A stretch of 64,000 nt of DNA from G963704535 sp963704535 (GCA_963704535.1 OY969916.1:10602001-10666000), one strand, 5' to 3'. Shown: positions 1-9,137, counted from the stretch's first letter. The notes: generated from the sequence alone by a model not told the origin. Numbers and translations: made by a program.

Positions 1-999
1 CGGGCGCGCATGGACGATCTGCTGACCGAGATGAGCGGCCCAACCTTCTGGGACGACAGTCGGGCGGCTGGAGCGCGGCTGGCCGAGCTTGGCGAGGTCA
101 GCCGGCGCGTCGATCGCTGTGAGAGCCTCCAGCGGTCGATGGACGAGCTGCGCGCCCTACTTGAGCGCGGCGCCGAGCGCCAGGAGCGCCGCCTACTGCC
201 CGAGACGACCCACCTGTATGTGCAGATCGAGCGCGACCTGGCCTTCGCCGAGATGGAGGAGCACTTCGCCGCGCCGGAGGAGTGGGGCGATGCCTACCTG
301 GTGCTACGGACGGCTCCCGGCGACGGGCGGGCCGCCCACTGGGCCGCGCAGTTGGTCGGCGCCTACACGCGCTGGGCGGGGCGGCGCGGCTTCGAGTGCG
401 CGGTGGTGGATGAGGCGCCGCAGGATGGCGACGAGTGGCGGGTGACGCTGGCGATCGAGGGGCGCGGGGCCTATGGGCTGCTCCTGAGCGAGCGCGGCAC
501 CCACCGCTTTGCCGAGGTTGTCGGGTCCGGCGAGGCGCGCCGCAAACAGGTCGCCCAGGTGCGGGTCGAGGTGCTGCCGGCGTTGGAGGAGGGCACGCCA
601 CGCCTGGCCGTAGGCGATATCGCGATCGACACGCGACCGCTGCATGGGCGCGCCCGGCTGCTGCGTAAGCTGCGTAGCGAGGCGCGGGCCGTGTACCTGC
701 CCAGCGGCACGGTGGCGCTGGTGGCCAGCGACGGTGACGCCGCGCTGGCCGAGTCGCTGGCGCGGGCGCTGCTGCGCGGCCGCTTGTTCGTCGAGCGGGC
801 GGCGCCGGTCGGCGACGGCATGGCCGCCGATCCGCCCTGGGGCTCGGTCGCGCGGGCCTACCAGCTTTCGCGGCGCTCGCAGGTCAAGGATCTACGCACC
901 GGCGTGGTCCACCCACAGCCGCGCGCGGTGTTCGAGGGCGAGTTCGACCAGTTTATGGCGGCGTATTTGAAGAAGCGGGCGGGGGCTATCGACTTCTAA
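1..999 (+). CDS. Release-factor-2-like protein lacking GGQ and SPF motifs; 5' end probably outside window
   Basis: Homologous to class I release factor 2. Counting from the ATG at 10, an FWDD motif lies at residues 13-16 (RF-2 has xFWxD), a PCRF-like region at about 90-165 (HWAAQLVGAYTRWAGRRGFE, then AYGLLLSERGTHRF), and a C-terminal VKDLRTGV at 292-299 as in RF-2. The SPF codon-recognition tripeptide and the catalytic GGQ loop are absent: the expected GAGGQHVN stretch is replaced by RPLHGRARLLRKLRSEARAV. It therefore should not hydrolyse peptidyl-tRNA by the usual mechanism. RF-2 normally has about 30 more N-terminal residues and the frame stays open to base 1, so the true start is probably upstream. 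The role is unknown; ribosome binding without release is an inference. Confidence 0.8.
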   Translation, partial: RARMDDLLTEMSGPTFWDDSRAAGARLAELGEVSRRVDRCESLQRSMDELRALLERGAERQERRLLPETTHLYVQIERDLAFAEMEEHFAAPEEWGDAYLVLRTAPGDGRAAHWAAQLVGAYTRWAGRRGFECAVVDEAPQDGDEWRVTLAIEGRGAYGLLLSERGTHRFAEVVGSGEARRKQVAQVRVEVLPALEEGTPRLAVGDIAIDTRPLHGRARLLRKLRSEARAVYLPSGTVALVASDGDAALAESLARALLRGRLFVERAAPVGDGMAADPPWGSVARAYQLSRRSQVKDLRTGVVHPQPRAVFEGEFDQFMAAYLKKRAGAIDF

Positions 1000-1154
1000 A
1001 CAGTTCCTTCTCGCAGATCACGAAGGGGATCGCTATCCTCCGCACCTGGCGGCAAGGGTCGGTCGCTGAGCGGCAGTATCGTTCCAAAGTGGTATCATAG
1101 CATCGCTGGGCGCTGTCCGTATGGAGCCTGCCGGGGGCCGAGCCGACCGGAGGG

Positions 1155-2825
1155 GTGATGGAGGTATTCGAGGTCGTCGTCGCGCTGCTGCTGGGCGGTG
1201 CGGCCCTCGCCGCAGTGGCGCGGCGCTTCGGCGCGCCCTACCCGGCGCTGGTGGCGCTCGCCGGCGCCGCGCTCGCGCTCATCCCCGGTGTACCGACGCT
1301 CGTGCTCGATCCCGAGCTGGCACTCGCGCTGTTCGTCGCGCCCGTCCTGGTCGATGCCGCCTTCGATGCCTCGCCGCGCGACCTGCGCGCGAACTGGCGC
1401 CCCATCGCGAGCCTCGCCCTCGGCGCCGTCGCACTCACTATTGCTGTCGTGGCCCTCGTGGCTAAGCTGCTCGTCCCCGACATGCCGTGGGGCGCGGTCG
1501 TCGCCCTCGGTGCGATCGTCGCGCCGCCGGACGCCGCGGCCGCCACCACCGTGCTGAAGCAGCTCCGCCCGCCGAACCGGCTGCTCGTCATCCTTGAGGG
1601 GGAGAGCCTCTTCAACGACGCGAGCGCACTGCTCGTCTACCGCCTGGCGGTCGGCGCCACAGTCACCGGCTTCCTGTCGGGCTGGAGCGTGCTGCCGACC
1701 CTGCTCGTAGTCACGCTGGGTAGTGTCGTGCTCGCGTTGGTGCTTGCGCGGCTCACCCTCATCGTAAACGCGCGCATCCACGATGTGGCGACCGCAGTGG
1801 TAGTCCAATTCTGCACCACGTTCGGCGTGTGGATGCTTGCCGAGCGGCTGCACCTCTCGGGCATCATCACGCTGGTCGTCTTCGCGATGACGGCCTCGCG
1901 CCGCGTGCCCGAGATCATGCCGGCGCGCATCCGCATCCCGTCGTGGGCGGTGTGGGAGGTCGCGGTGTTTGTCCTGAACGTGCTCGCGTTTATCCTCGTG
2001 GGTTTCCAGCTCAAGTCGATTGCCGCGCGTATGACCGGGGCGACGGGGGCACGCTACGCGGCGGTGGCGGCGGCCGTGTGCGTGGCGGTCATCCTCGCGC
2101 GCATCGCCTGGGTGACGGGCGCGGCAGCGTTCAGCCGGTGGCGCAGCCGCCCGCGCGCAGACGAGACACCCAAGCCGCACGACGCGGTCGCGCTCAGCGC
2201 GCGGGCGGCCGCCATAGTGGGGTGGTGCGGCATGCGCGGCACTGTGACGCTCGCAACCGCGCTCGCGCTCCCGACCGGCAGCGAGGGCGGCGCCCCGTTC
2301 CCCTACCGGGACCTGATCGTCGTCACCGCGTTCGGGGTGGTGCTCGGCACGCTCGTGCTCCAGGGACTCACGCTGCGGCCGCTCCTGCTGCGCCTGCGAC
2401 TTGAGGATGATGGGACGGTGGATCGCGAGGTGCGCGTCGCGCGAGTCGAGGCGCTGCGAGCGGCGGTCGAGGCAGCCGCAGTCTGTCCGGGAGCCGAGAC
2501 TGCGGCGCTCGTCCGGTACCGCTACGAGCTTCAGTTGCGTCGCGCGGAGGAGGTGTACGCCCGCGACGGCGCGAACGTGGATGGCGCCGCACCCGAAGGC
2601 TCCGCAGCTCCACCGGCGTCTGTGGCGGACGCCGACGGTCGAGACGCCGACGCGGCGGTGGTGCGCGCCGCGACCGAGGCCCAGCGGCGGCGCCTCGTGG
2701 CGCTCCGGGCCGACGGCACGATCGGCGACGCCGCGTTTCAGCGTGTGGAGGAGGAGCTTGACTGGGCGGAACTCGACTGGGCGCAGCTCCTCCGGGCGGG
2801 GCAGCGGGCAGACGAGGGGGCATAG
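1155..2825 (+). CDS. CPA1-family Na+/H+ (cation/proton) antiporter
   Basis: Inner-membrane cation/proton exchanger of the NhaP/CPA1 type. About twelve hydrophobic segments fill residues 1-420. The family motif GESLFNDASALLVYRL lies near residue 150, with the conserved ND pair, preceded by an APPDAAAATTVL segment typical of the core. A hydrophilic cytosolic tail of about 130 residues follows, similar in length to regulatory tails of bacterial CPA1 proteins. The start is GTG at 1155 or ATG at 1158, just after an AGGGG ribosome site; the two differ by one residue. It appears monocistronic, with a repeat remnant directly after the stop. Sodium, potassium or pH specificity cannot be read from sequence. 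Confidence 0.9.
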   Translation: MMEVFEVVVALLLGGAALAAVARRFGAPYPALVALAGAALALIPGVPTLVLDPELALALFVAPVLVDAAFDASPRDLRANWRPIASLALGAVALTIAVVALVAKLLVPDMPWGAVVALGAIVAPPDAAAATTVLKQLRPPNRLLVILEGESLFNDASALLVYRLAVGATVTGFLSGWSVLPTLLVVTLGSVVLALVLARLTLIVNARIHDVATAVVVQFCTTFGVWMLAERLHLSGIITLVVFAMTASRRVPEIMPARIRIPSWAVWEVAVFVLNVLAFILVGFQLKSIAARMTGATGARYAAVAAAVCVAVILARIAWVTGAAAFSRWRSRPRADETPKPHDAVALSARAAAIVGWCGMRGTVTLATALALPTGSEGGAPFPYRDLIVVTAFGVVLGTLVLQGLTLRPLLLRLRLEDDGTVDREVRVARVEALRAAVEAAAVCPGAETAALVRYRYELQLRRAEEVYARDGANVDGAAPEGSAAPPASVADADGRDADAAVVRAATEAQRRRLVALRADGTIGDAAFQRVEEELDWAELDWAQLLRAGQRADEGA

Positions 2826-2830
2826 CCGCT

Positions 2831-2880
2831 AAGAGGCTGTCTGAAAAGGGGGAGTTTGAGGGGCCCCTCAAGAACCTCTT
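2831..2880. repeat. MITE-like palindromic repeat, truncated copy (family A, copy 1)
   Basis: AAGAGGCTGTCTG, then GAAAAGGGGGAGTTTGAGG followed by GGCCCCTCAAGAACCTCTT. The same GTTTGAGGGG/CCCCTCAAG palindrome and GAAAAGGGGG flank recur at about 33604, 37608, 41709, 49826, 49888 and 54243. The outer arms AAGAGG and CCTCTT pair. Confidence 0.75.
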
Positions 2881-2965
2881 ATCGCGAAAAGCAAGTACGA
2901 TGCGACAGCCGAAACCGATCGACAGGTCGTGGAGCGGGTCAACGAGGGGAACGTGGCCACGCAGT

Positions 2966-3589
2966 TCATCCCTCCTGGCTCGCTCCCTCCGCCTCGGCCG
3001 GCTGCCCCGCTTCCTCGTCCTCGTCCTCGTCCTCGCCGTACTCGTCGTACCAACGGGCCATGCCGCCCAGCAGCATCTGCACCAGCAGCGGCGTCACCGC
3101 CTCGCTCATCACCGTCAGGTAGGCGTTGTAGTCGATCGCCAGCGCCTCTTTGATCTGGCCGGCCTCGACATATTGGGGCAGGAAGCGCCGCACCTGCTCG
3201 GCCATCGCCCGGCGCACCCGCGACGACGCGACTAGCAGGACCGCCTGGCGCAGGTAGTCGCTGAAGGCCGGGTCGCTGTCGTCCTCGACGACCGGCGGCT
3301 CGTCCAGGCGCTTCAGCACCGACTCGATCACCCAGTCCTCGAACTGGAGCGGCGCGAAGCGCGGGTCGCGGAACAGCTCGATGCTGAAGCGGTTGGCCTC
3401 CTCGGTGTCCTCGCCCAAAGCTATCGCCTCGGCGCGGTGCTGCTTCATCTGCTGGAATGCCGCGTCGATCTGCTGCAACTCCTCGGCGGAGGGCGGGCGC
3501 TCCAGCCAGGTGCCCTCACAGGCCGTCAGCCCGGCCAGGAACCCAGCCTGCTCGCGGCGGTCGCGCTTGGCGCGTGATTTTCTGCCCAT
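2966..3589 (-). CDS. Hypothetical protein with basic N-terminus and acidic C-terminus
   Basis: A 207-residue protein I cannot assign to a family. It opens with a strongly basic stretch (MGRKSRAKRDRREQ), has a helical middle with a repeated charged pattern (residues about 30-165), and ends in an acidic tail (YGEDEDEDEEAG). No signal peptide or transmembrane segment is evident, so it is probably cytosolic. GC-rich codon use matches the neighbours, supporting a real gene. It is convergent with the antiporter gene, separated by a repeat remnant. The basic start and acidic tail could suit a nucleic-acid- or ribosome-associated protein, but that is a guess. Confidence 0.6.
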   Translation of the reverse strand: MGRKSRAKRDRREQAGFLAGLTACEGTWLERPPSAEELQQIDAAFQQMKQHRAEAIALGEDTEEANRFSIELFRDPRFAPLQFEDWVIESVLKRLDEPPVVEDDSDPAFSDYLRQAVLLVASSRVRRAMAEQVRRFLPQYVEAGQIKEALAIDYNAYLTVMSEAVTPLLVQMLLGGMARWYDEYGEDEDEDEEAGQPAEAEGASQEG

Positions 3590-3714
3590 CGGTGAAGCCT
3601 CTTGTGGTCTAAAGATAATCTTGTGAGATGTAGCTATGGCCTGCGGTTGGGTTGCGAGGCGCTAGGGTACCATCGATCGCGGGCGGCGTCAACAGCGCGA
3701 GCAGTTTACATTTT

Positions 3715-3743
3715 TGACAAAATCCTAACATTGCTGTAGGATG
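3715..3743 (+). promoter_or_regulatory. Sigma-70-type promoter in the 585-bp gap before the carboxypeptidase
   Basis: TTGACA (3715-3720), a 17-nt spacer, then TAGGAT (3738-3743). The -35 is a perfect consensus and the region is locally AT-rich. If it serves the gene at 4175 the leader would be about 425 nt. I looked in 3744-4174 for a known riboswitch, tmRNA or RNase P signature and recognised none; short ORFs on both strands there look unconvincing. Confidence 0.5.
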
Positions 3744-4174
3744 AGCGCCAGATTCCATGACGCGGCGCAGAAGGACGTAACCCTCTCCCCTCAGAGCGGC
3801 GGGCTGGGTTTTTGGTCCTGTTTGATTTTGATGGCGGCTACCATCGTTGTCACGAAGGAGTGCCAACATGGTCGAAGACGATGCCTGCGTCTGTGCCCCG
3901 TTCCTCCCTACCTCCCTGATATTACTTGATGTTGCGATAGCTTCTGGTATCTCTGCGGTCGCTTCGCCGGCTGAACGGCTCGTAAGAGTTTGCCGCAAGA
4001 AGCCTCTAGCCGTCGGCGGCCCATGCCCGGTGCCTTGCGATAGGCCCATAACCATCAGTTCCAACAGGTGAATAGCGGTTTTTAGCAAGAGGAGCCTGTA
4101 CTTCGCGCTTGCTTCACCCATACACGGGTGGGCTTCCGCGCCTACATAAGTCGGCTATCGAGAAGGGGGTTTCT

Positions 4175-6016
4175 GTGAAACGAGGGCATCGACTCTTCGG
4201 GCTGGCGACGCTGCTGGCACTCGCGCTGACGCTGGTCGGCGCGTCGGGGGCCGCAGCCGGCCCACCACTGGCGCCCGCAGCCCAGCGGCAGGCCCAGGGC
4301 GACGAAGCGCGCACCTACCATGTCGGCGGCGTGTACACGCGCGAGGATCGCACGGCGATCGCGCGCACCGGCGCGGCGATCGAGGATGTCGGCGCCGACT
4401 ACGTCAACATCGTCGCCATACCCCAGGAGGTCCGGCGGATTCGGCGGCTCGGCTACGTCGTCGAGGAGGTGGCGATGATCCTCGACTTCCCGCCGGCCGA
4501 CGCGGCCTACCACAACTACACCGAGATGAGCAATGACATCCAGGCGGTCGCGACCAGCAAGCCCAGCATTGTCAGCCGCTTCAGCATCGGCAACTCCTAC
4601 GAGGGGCGCGCGCTGTGGGCGGTCAAGATCAGCGATAACGTGGCCACCGACGAGAACGAGCCGGAGGTGCTGTTCGTGGGCCTGCACCACGCCCGCGAGC
4701 ACCTGACCGTCGAGATGACGCTGTATGTCCTGCACCAGTTGGCCGATAATTACGGCACCGACACGCGCATCACCAATATCGTCAACTCGCGTGAGATCTA
4801 CATTGTCTTCAACCTCAACCCCGACGGCGGCGAGTACGATGTGCTCAACGACACCTACCACACGTGGCGCAAGAATCGCCAGCCCAATAGCGGCTCGTCG
4901 GCGATCGGCACTGACCTGAACCGGAACTACAGCTATAAGTGGGGCTGCTGCGGCGGGTCGAGCAGCAGTCCATCCAGTGAGACGTACCGCGGCGCCTCGG
5001 GCTTCTCGGCCCCGGAGACGCAGCGCATCCGCGACTTTATCAACAGCCGTGTGATCGGCGGGGCACAGCAGATCAAGACCTCGATTACCTTCCACACCTA
5101 CAGTGAGCTGATCCTGTGGCCGTATGGCTACACCTTCACCGATGTGCCGAGCGATATGACTCAGGATGATCGCAACGTGTTCGCCGCCATGGGCCAGTCG
5201 ATGGCCGCCACCAATGGCTACACGCCTGAGCAGGCCAGCGATCTATACATCGCTGACGGGACCTACGACGACTGGGCCTACGGCACCCATAAGGTCTTCG
5301 CCTACACGTTCGAGATGTACCCGGTCGGCTCGAACCCCGGCTTCTACCCGCCCGACGAGGTTATCACAACCCAGACCAGCCGCAATCGCGAGGCCGTGCT
5401 CTATATCATGGAGCAGGCCGACTGCGTCTACCGCACGATCGGCAAGGAGGCCCAGTACTGCGGCGGCGGGACGCCGCCCACGACGGTCTTCACCGACAAC
5501 TTCGAGACCAACCTGGGCTGGACGGTCAACCCCAGCAGCACCGATACGGCGACCGCTGGCCTCTGGGAGCGCGGCGACCCGGCGGCCACCAACTCCAGCG
5601 GCGTCAAGCAGCAGGGCACCACCGTCAGCGGCGTGAACGATCTGGTGACTGGGCGGCTGGCCGGCACCGACGCAGGCACCTACGACATCGACGGCGGTAT
5701 CACCTCGATCCGCTCGCCGGCGATCACGCTGCCCGCTACCGGCAATCTGTCGCTGTCGTTCTCGTACTACCTGGCGCACGGGACCAACTCGTCGAGCGCC
5801 GACTACCTGCGGGTGAAGATCGTCGGCAGCACGACGACGACGGTGTTCGAGGAGCTGGGGGCGGCCAACGACGACGACGCGGCCTGGGCCTCGACGACCG
5901 TCAGCCTGAACTCGTTCGCGGGCCAGACGGTCAGGATCTTGATCGAGGCCGCCGACGCCAGCACCGCCAGCCTGGTCGAGGCCGCGATCGACGACGTCAG
6001 GATCATGCAGCAGTAG
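4175..6016 (+). CDS. Secreted zinc carboxypeptidase, peptidase family M14
   Basis: Extracellular metallocarboxypeptidase of the carboxypeptidase T type. The GTG at 4175 follows AGAAGGGGG and begins a clear signal peptide (MKRGHRLFGLATLLALALTL, cleavage after GASGAAAG). A propeptide runs to about residue 110. Catalytic features: zinc ligands H172 and E175 in HHAREHLTVE, substrate-binding Arg in DLNRNYSY, third zinc ligand H307 in SITFHTYSE, and general base E380 in AYTFEMYP. The last about 170 residues form a beta-rich non-catalytic domain (NLGWTVNP... onwards). An upstream in-frame ATG at 4109 would bury the signal peptide, so the GTG start is preferred. The gene stands alone and is followed by a heptamer hairpin. 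Likely role: digestion of extracellular peptides. Confidence 0.9.
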   Translation: MKRGHRLFGLATLLALALTLVGASGAAAGPPLAPAAQRQAQGDEARTYHVGGVYTREDRTAIARTGAAIEDVGADYVNIVAIPQEVRRIRRLGYVVEEVAMILDFPPADAAYHNYTEMSNDIQAVATSKPSIVSRFSIGNSYEGRALWAVKISDNVATDENEPEVLFVGLHHAREHLTVEMTLYVLHQLADNYGTDTRITNIVNSREIYIVFNLNPDGGEYDVLNDTYHTWRKNRQPNSGSSAIGTDLNRNYSYKWGCCGGSSSSPSSETYRGASGFSAPETQRIRDFINSRVIGGAQQIKTSITFHTYSELILWPYGYTFTDVPSDMTQDDRNVFAAMGQSMAATNGYTPEQASDLYIADGTYDDWAYGTHKVFAYTFEMYPVGSNPGFYPPDEVITTQTSRNREAVLYIMEQADCVYRTIGKEAQYCGGGTPPTTVFTDNFETNLGWTVNPSSTDTATAGLWERGDPAATNSSGVKQQGTTVSGVNDLVTGRLAGTDAGTYDIDGGITSIRSPAITLPATGNLSLSFSYYLAHGTNSSSADYLRVKIVGSTTTTVFEELGAANDDDAAWASTTVSLNSFAGQTVRILIEAADASTASLVEAAIDDVRIMQQ

Positions 6017-6021
6017 CTCAC

Positions 6022-6087
6022 GAGATAGGAGATAGGAGATAGGAGATTGAGACGCTCCAATCTCCTATCTCCTATCTCCTATCTCCC
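6022..6087. repeat. Tandem heptamer hairpin, word GAGATAG
   Basis: Four tandem copies of GAGATAG (last one degenerate) are followed after a short loop by four copies of the complement CTATCTC, forming a long hairpin of period 7. It lies between the convergent carboxypeptidase and bdbC genes and could act as a bidirectional terminator. Confidence 0.85.
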
Positions 6088-6090
6088 GGC

Positions 6091-6717
6091 TTATACCGCA
6101 GCGCTGGCGAGCAAAAACGAGAGCACCACCCCGACGATGATGATCGGCACTGCCAGGCGCGCGCCATCCAGCCGCCCGCCAGCCGGGGCATGCGCTCTGG
6201 TGGCAGCCTCCTCCACTGGCTCCGCTTCTTCAGGGCGCCGGACCTGCACCCATGTCACCAACATCAGGGTGATGATCAGGAACGCCGTCAGGGCCAGGAA
6301 GGGGATGTTGATGAAGCCGAACCAGTTCAGGTAGTCGACCGTGCAGGGGATGCCGGACGCGCACGGTGGCGGGGGCAGCCAGTCGGTCTTGACCAGCAGA
6401 TAGTGGTAGAGCGAGACGCAGGCGCCCAGGATCGAGAAGGGTAAAACATACAGGTGCAGCCCACGGTCCCGGCGCAGGATGCCCACGGCCAGGACCAGGG
6501 CTAGCGGGTACATCAGGATTTGCTGGTACCAGCAGAGTAGGCAGGGCAGCCAGCCCAGCACCTCGCTGAAGAACAGGCTGCCGCAGGTGGCGATCCAGGA
6601 CGCCAGCAGCGCGATATGGGGGGCGGTGGCCTCCAGCAGATCGAGGGCGCCGTCGAGCCGGCTTGCAGCCGGCTCCTCGTCGATCGCCTGATTATCATGT
6701 CCAGCTTGCGCGTTCAT
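6091..6717 (-). CDS. bdbC: Disulfide bond formation protein, DsbB/BdbC family
   Basis: Membrane thiol oxidase that reoxidises a DsbA-like partner and passes electrons to quinone. Four hydrophobic segments are visible (about 34-54, 66-81, 89-108, 134-156). The first redox pair is C59-L-L-C62 in LPCLLCWYQQ, a DsbB-type signature, and the second is C119/C125 in PPPPCASGIPCTVDYL, followed by NWFGFINIP typical of the BdbC branch. The about 30-residue hydrophilic N-terminus is longer than usual. No dsbA-like gene is adjacent, although a thioredoxin-fold protein lies at 43.6 kb. High confidence in family; the quinone partner is inferred. Confidence 0.9.
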   Translation of the reverse strand: MNAQAGHDNQAIDEEPAASRLDGALDLLEATAPHIALLASWIATCGSLFFSEVLGWLPCLLCWYQQILMYPLALVLAVGILRRDRGLHLYVLPFSILGACVSLYHYLLVKTDWLPPPPCASGIPCTVDYLNWFGFINIPFLALTAFLIITLMLVTWVQVRRPEEAEPVEEAATRAHAPAGGRLDGARLAVPIIIVGVVLSFLLASAAV

Positions 6718-6738
6718 GTCGCTCCTCGCGAGGGTGTG

Positions 6739-7758
6739 CTACAATCGTCTTTGTCCCGCCCTATAATCGTTGCTCTTGGGTCTTTCTACGGCACGTAGCA
6801 GCGCAGCAACGTCACCGGCGGGATCGGGGTTGACAGTGTATGCACCCAAGTTAGCCGGGAGCACGGTCGACTCGCCGCGCCCTAGCCCCAGCTCCCCGCC
6901 GGCCCAGGTCAGCTCGGCCGCGCCGTCGATCGCGGTCAGGATCTCGAAGCTGGTTGGCGCCGTCGTGGTCTCGTAGGCCGCCTGGAGTTGCCAGCGCTCC
7001 ATCGCGAAGTACGGGCAGGTGACCAGCAGGTCGCGCCCCGCGCCGAGCCGCTCCGGCACGACGCCGGCGGGCGGCGGGGCGCCGTAGCTGATCACGTCGA
7101 GCGCGCGGTCCAGGTGCAGATCGCGCGGCCGGTCGTGGGCGTCGCGCCGATCGTAGTCGTAGACTCGGTAGGTCAGGTCGGATTTTTGCTGGATCTCAAA
7201 CAGCATGATCCCGGCGTTGATCGCGTGGACCGTGCCGGCCGGGACGAAGATCGTATCGCCGGCGGCAGCCGGCACGCGGCGCAGCAGCTCCATCAGCGTC
7301 CCATTGGCGACGGCGGCGGCGAACGCCGCGCGGTCGGCGGGGGCGGCCAGGCCGTGGATCAGGTCGGCGCCCGGCGCGGCCCGGAGGATGTACCACGCTT
7401 CGGTCTTGCCGTAGAACCCGCTGGCCGCTTCGACCCGGTGGGCGTACTCGTCGTCAGGGTGGACCTGCACCGACAGGTTGTCGGCGGCGTCGATGAACTT
7501 CGCCAGCAGCGGGAAGTCGGCGCCGTAGCGCTCGAAGCTGCGCGTGCCGATCAGGTCGGCGCCGTGGCGCCGCGCGACCTCGGCCAGCATCTGCCCGGCG
7601 TAGGGGCCGCCGGCCACCCGGTTGTGCTCGTAGACCTGCCACGACTCGGCCAGCTGTGGCCGCGCGTCGGCCAGGCCAAGCCACGGGCCTAGGGTGTCGC
7701 CGCCCCAGATGCGGCTGTCCAGCCGGCGTTCAAGCGAAAGTGGAACTAGTTTTGTCAT
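6739..7758 (-). CDS. manA: Class I mannose-6-phosphate isomerase
   Basis: Cytosolic zinc enzyme interconverting fructose-6-phosphate and mannose-6-phosphate, feeding GDP-mannose and hence surface glycans. 339 residues, the short Bacillus-type class I length. Motifs in order: PLLAKFIDAADNLSVQVHPD (zinc-binding QVHPDD), GKTEAWYIL, and IFVPAGTVHAI. The start at 7758 is chosen because CAGGAGATCGGT precedes the ATG; a longer frame exists upstream but adds 37 unconserved residues that run into the IS630 end. The IS lies just upstream and may affect its promoter. A supply role for the glycan cluster at 47-64 kb is inference. Confidence 0.9.
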   Translation of the reverse strand: MTKLVPLSLERRLDSRIWGGDTLGPWLGLADARPQLAESWQVYEHNRVAGGPYAGQMLAEVARRHGADLIGTRSFERYGADFPLLAKFIDAADNLSVQVHPDDEYAHRVEAASGFYGKTEAWYILRAAPGADLIHGLAAPADRAAFAAAVANGTLMELLRRVPAAAGDTIFVPAGTVHAINAGIMLFEIQQKSDLTYRVYDYDRRDAHDRPRDLHLDRALDVISYGAPPPAGVVPERLGAGRDLLVTCPYFAMERWQLQAAYETTTAPTSFEILTAIDGAAELTWAGGELGLGRGESTVLPANLGAYTVNPDPAGDVAALLRAVERPKSNDYRAGQRRL

Positions 7759-7828
7759 ACCGATCTCCTGTGCTCGCCGATTGCGTGACTGTGGTGCCAG
7801 CGCGGTGCAGGATAGTATAACTGGTCTA

Positions 7829-9028
7829 GTGGTCCGCCACAATAGATTTGCAGGATGTCCCTCTGTCAACTATGCTGGTGGCATATCGCGAACAGGAGGA
7901 CAGCATGCACAAACGATATATCGTTACGTTAACTGACGACGAGCGGCAGACGTTGCACGATCTGGTCAAGAAGGGAACCTTATCCGCCCGCAAGCTCACG
8001 CGCGCACATATCCTGCTGCACGCTGATGCGGGCACGACAGATGATGTCATTGCCCAATCCTTGCACGTCGCCCGCACAACGGTTGAGCGGCTGCGGCGCC
8101 GGTTCGTGGAAGACAATCTAGAGGGCGCGTTGGAGGAACGCCCGCGTCCAGGCGCCAAGCGCAAGCTCGACATGAAGCAAGAAGCGCACCTGATCGCCAT
8201 CACCTGTAGCGCTGCACCCACTGGACAGGCGCGCTGGACCATGCAATTATTGGCCGACGAGGTGGTCCAACTGGGCATCGTGGACTCGATTTCGGATGAA
8301 ACGGTGCGGCTGAATGTTAAAAAAAACATCCTCAAGCCCTGGCAAGTCGAGGAATGGGTGATCCCTACGGTCAGCGCCGAGTTTGTCTGCCAGATGGAGG
8401 ATGTGCTGGAGTTGTATGCCGAGCCGCAAGATCCCAAACGCCCACGGGTTTGTGTCGATGAGCGCTCGGTGCAACTGATCAGCGAGGTGCGCGAGATCAT
8501 ACCAGCCGCACCTGGTCGCGCCGAGCGGCATGATTATGAGTATAAGCGTGAAGGCACCTGCAACCTTTACATGATCGCCTGCCCTGAGCGTGGATGGCGG
8601 CATGTCAAAGTGACACAGCGGCGTGGTACGTTGGATTTCGCCCATGTCTTGAAAGAGCTGGTCGACGTGCATTTTCCCGATGCGGAACGTATTCGATTGG
8701 TGATGGACAACCTTAACACCCATACACTGGCAAGCTTGTATGAGGTGTTTGATGCCAGTGAGGCACGGCGGATTGCGCGCAAGTTCGAGATACATCACAC
8801 CCCCAAGCACGGAAGTTGGCTGAACATGGCCGAGATCGAACTGTCGGTGCTGGCGAACCAATGCTTGGATCAGCGCATTCCCGACCAGCAAACCCTGCGA
8901 TGTGAGAGTGCCGCCTGGGCCGAGCGCCGGAATGGGGCCAAGGCGACGATTGACTGGCGCTTTACCAGCGACAGCGCCCGCACGAAGCTGGATCGTCTGT
9001 ATCCTGCATAATCACTGTGGCGAGCTAC
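7829..9028 (+). mobile_element. IS630-family insertion sequence, complete
   Basis: A 1,200-bp element flanked by TA duplications at 7827-7828 and 9029-9030, the IS630 target. Terminal inverted repeats of about 25 bp match with mismatches: the left begins GTGGTCCGCCACAATAG, the right read inward begins GTAGCTCGCCACAGTG, and both end at TGCAG. The transposase frame is intact and its stop lies inside the right repeat. Inserted between manA and the sortase gene. Confidence 0.9.
7905..9011 (+). CDS. IS630-family transposase
   Basis: DDE transposase of 368 residues. The N-terminus (about 10-100) holds a helix-turn-helix with the pattern AQSLHVARTTVERLRRRF. Catalytic acidic residues are visible in PRVCVDERSVQ, IRLVMDNLNTH and SWLNMAEIEL, the usual IS630 order D-D-E. 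ATG at 7905 follows AGGAGGA with a 4-nt spacing; the longer frame from 7848 starts inside the left terminal repeat and is rejected. The frame is uninterrupted, so the element may still be active. Confidence 0.92.
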   Translation: MHKRYIVTLTDDERQTLHDLVKKGTLSARKLTRAHILLHADAGTTDDVIAQSLHVARTTVERLRRRFVEDNLEGALEERPRPGAKRKLDMKQEAHLIAITCSAAPTGQARWTMQLLADEVVQLGIVDSISDETVRLNVKKNILKPWQVEEWVIPTVSAEFVCQMEDVLELYAEPQDPKRPRVCVDERSVQLISEVREIIPAAPGRAERHDYEYKREGTCNLYMIACPERGWRHVKVTQRRGTLDFAHVLKELVDVHFPDAERIRLVMDNLNTHTLASLYEVFDASEARRIARKFEIHHTPKHGSWLNMAEIELSVLANQCLDQRIPDQQTLRCESAAWAERRNGAKATIDWRFTSDSARTKLDRLYPA

Positions 9029-9137
9029 TAGTTTGCACTCCGGTGATCAGAATGATGAATATTTTCTCAAATCCTGGGTTGATGGAACGCTTGGGGACTC
9101 GGAAATAAGGGAATCGGAGAATGTAAAGCGTCCCGGC

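Noticed and set aside
1095..2180. 361-residue minus-strand ORF opposite the antiporter
   Set aside because: Antisense of transmembrane-coding sequence; Arg/His/Asp-rich with no conserved pattern.
3609..4121. 170-residue minus-strand ORF in the gap before the carboxypeptidase
   Set aside because: No family pattern, weak start context, and opposite to a good promoter; coding signal is poor.
3744..4174. tmRNA, RNase P RNA or riboswitch in the long leader
   Set aside because: I looked for the typical 3' CCA arm, conserved P RNA blocks and common aptamer cores on both strands and found none.
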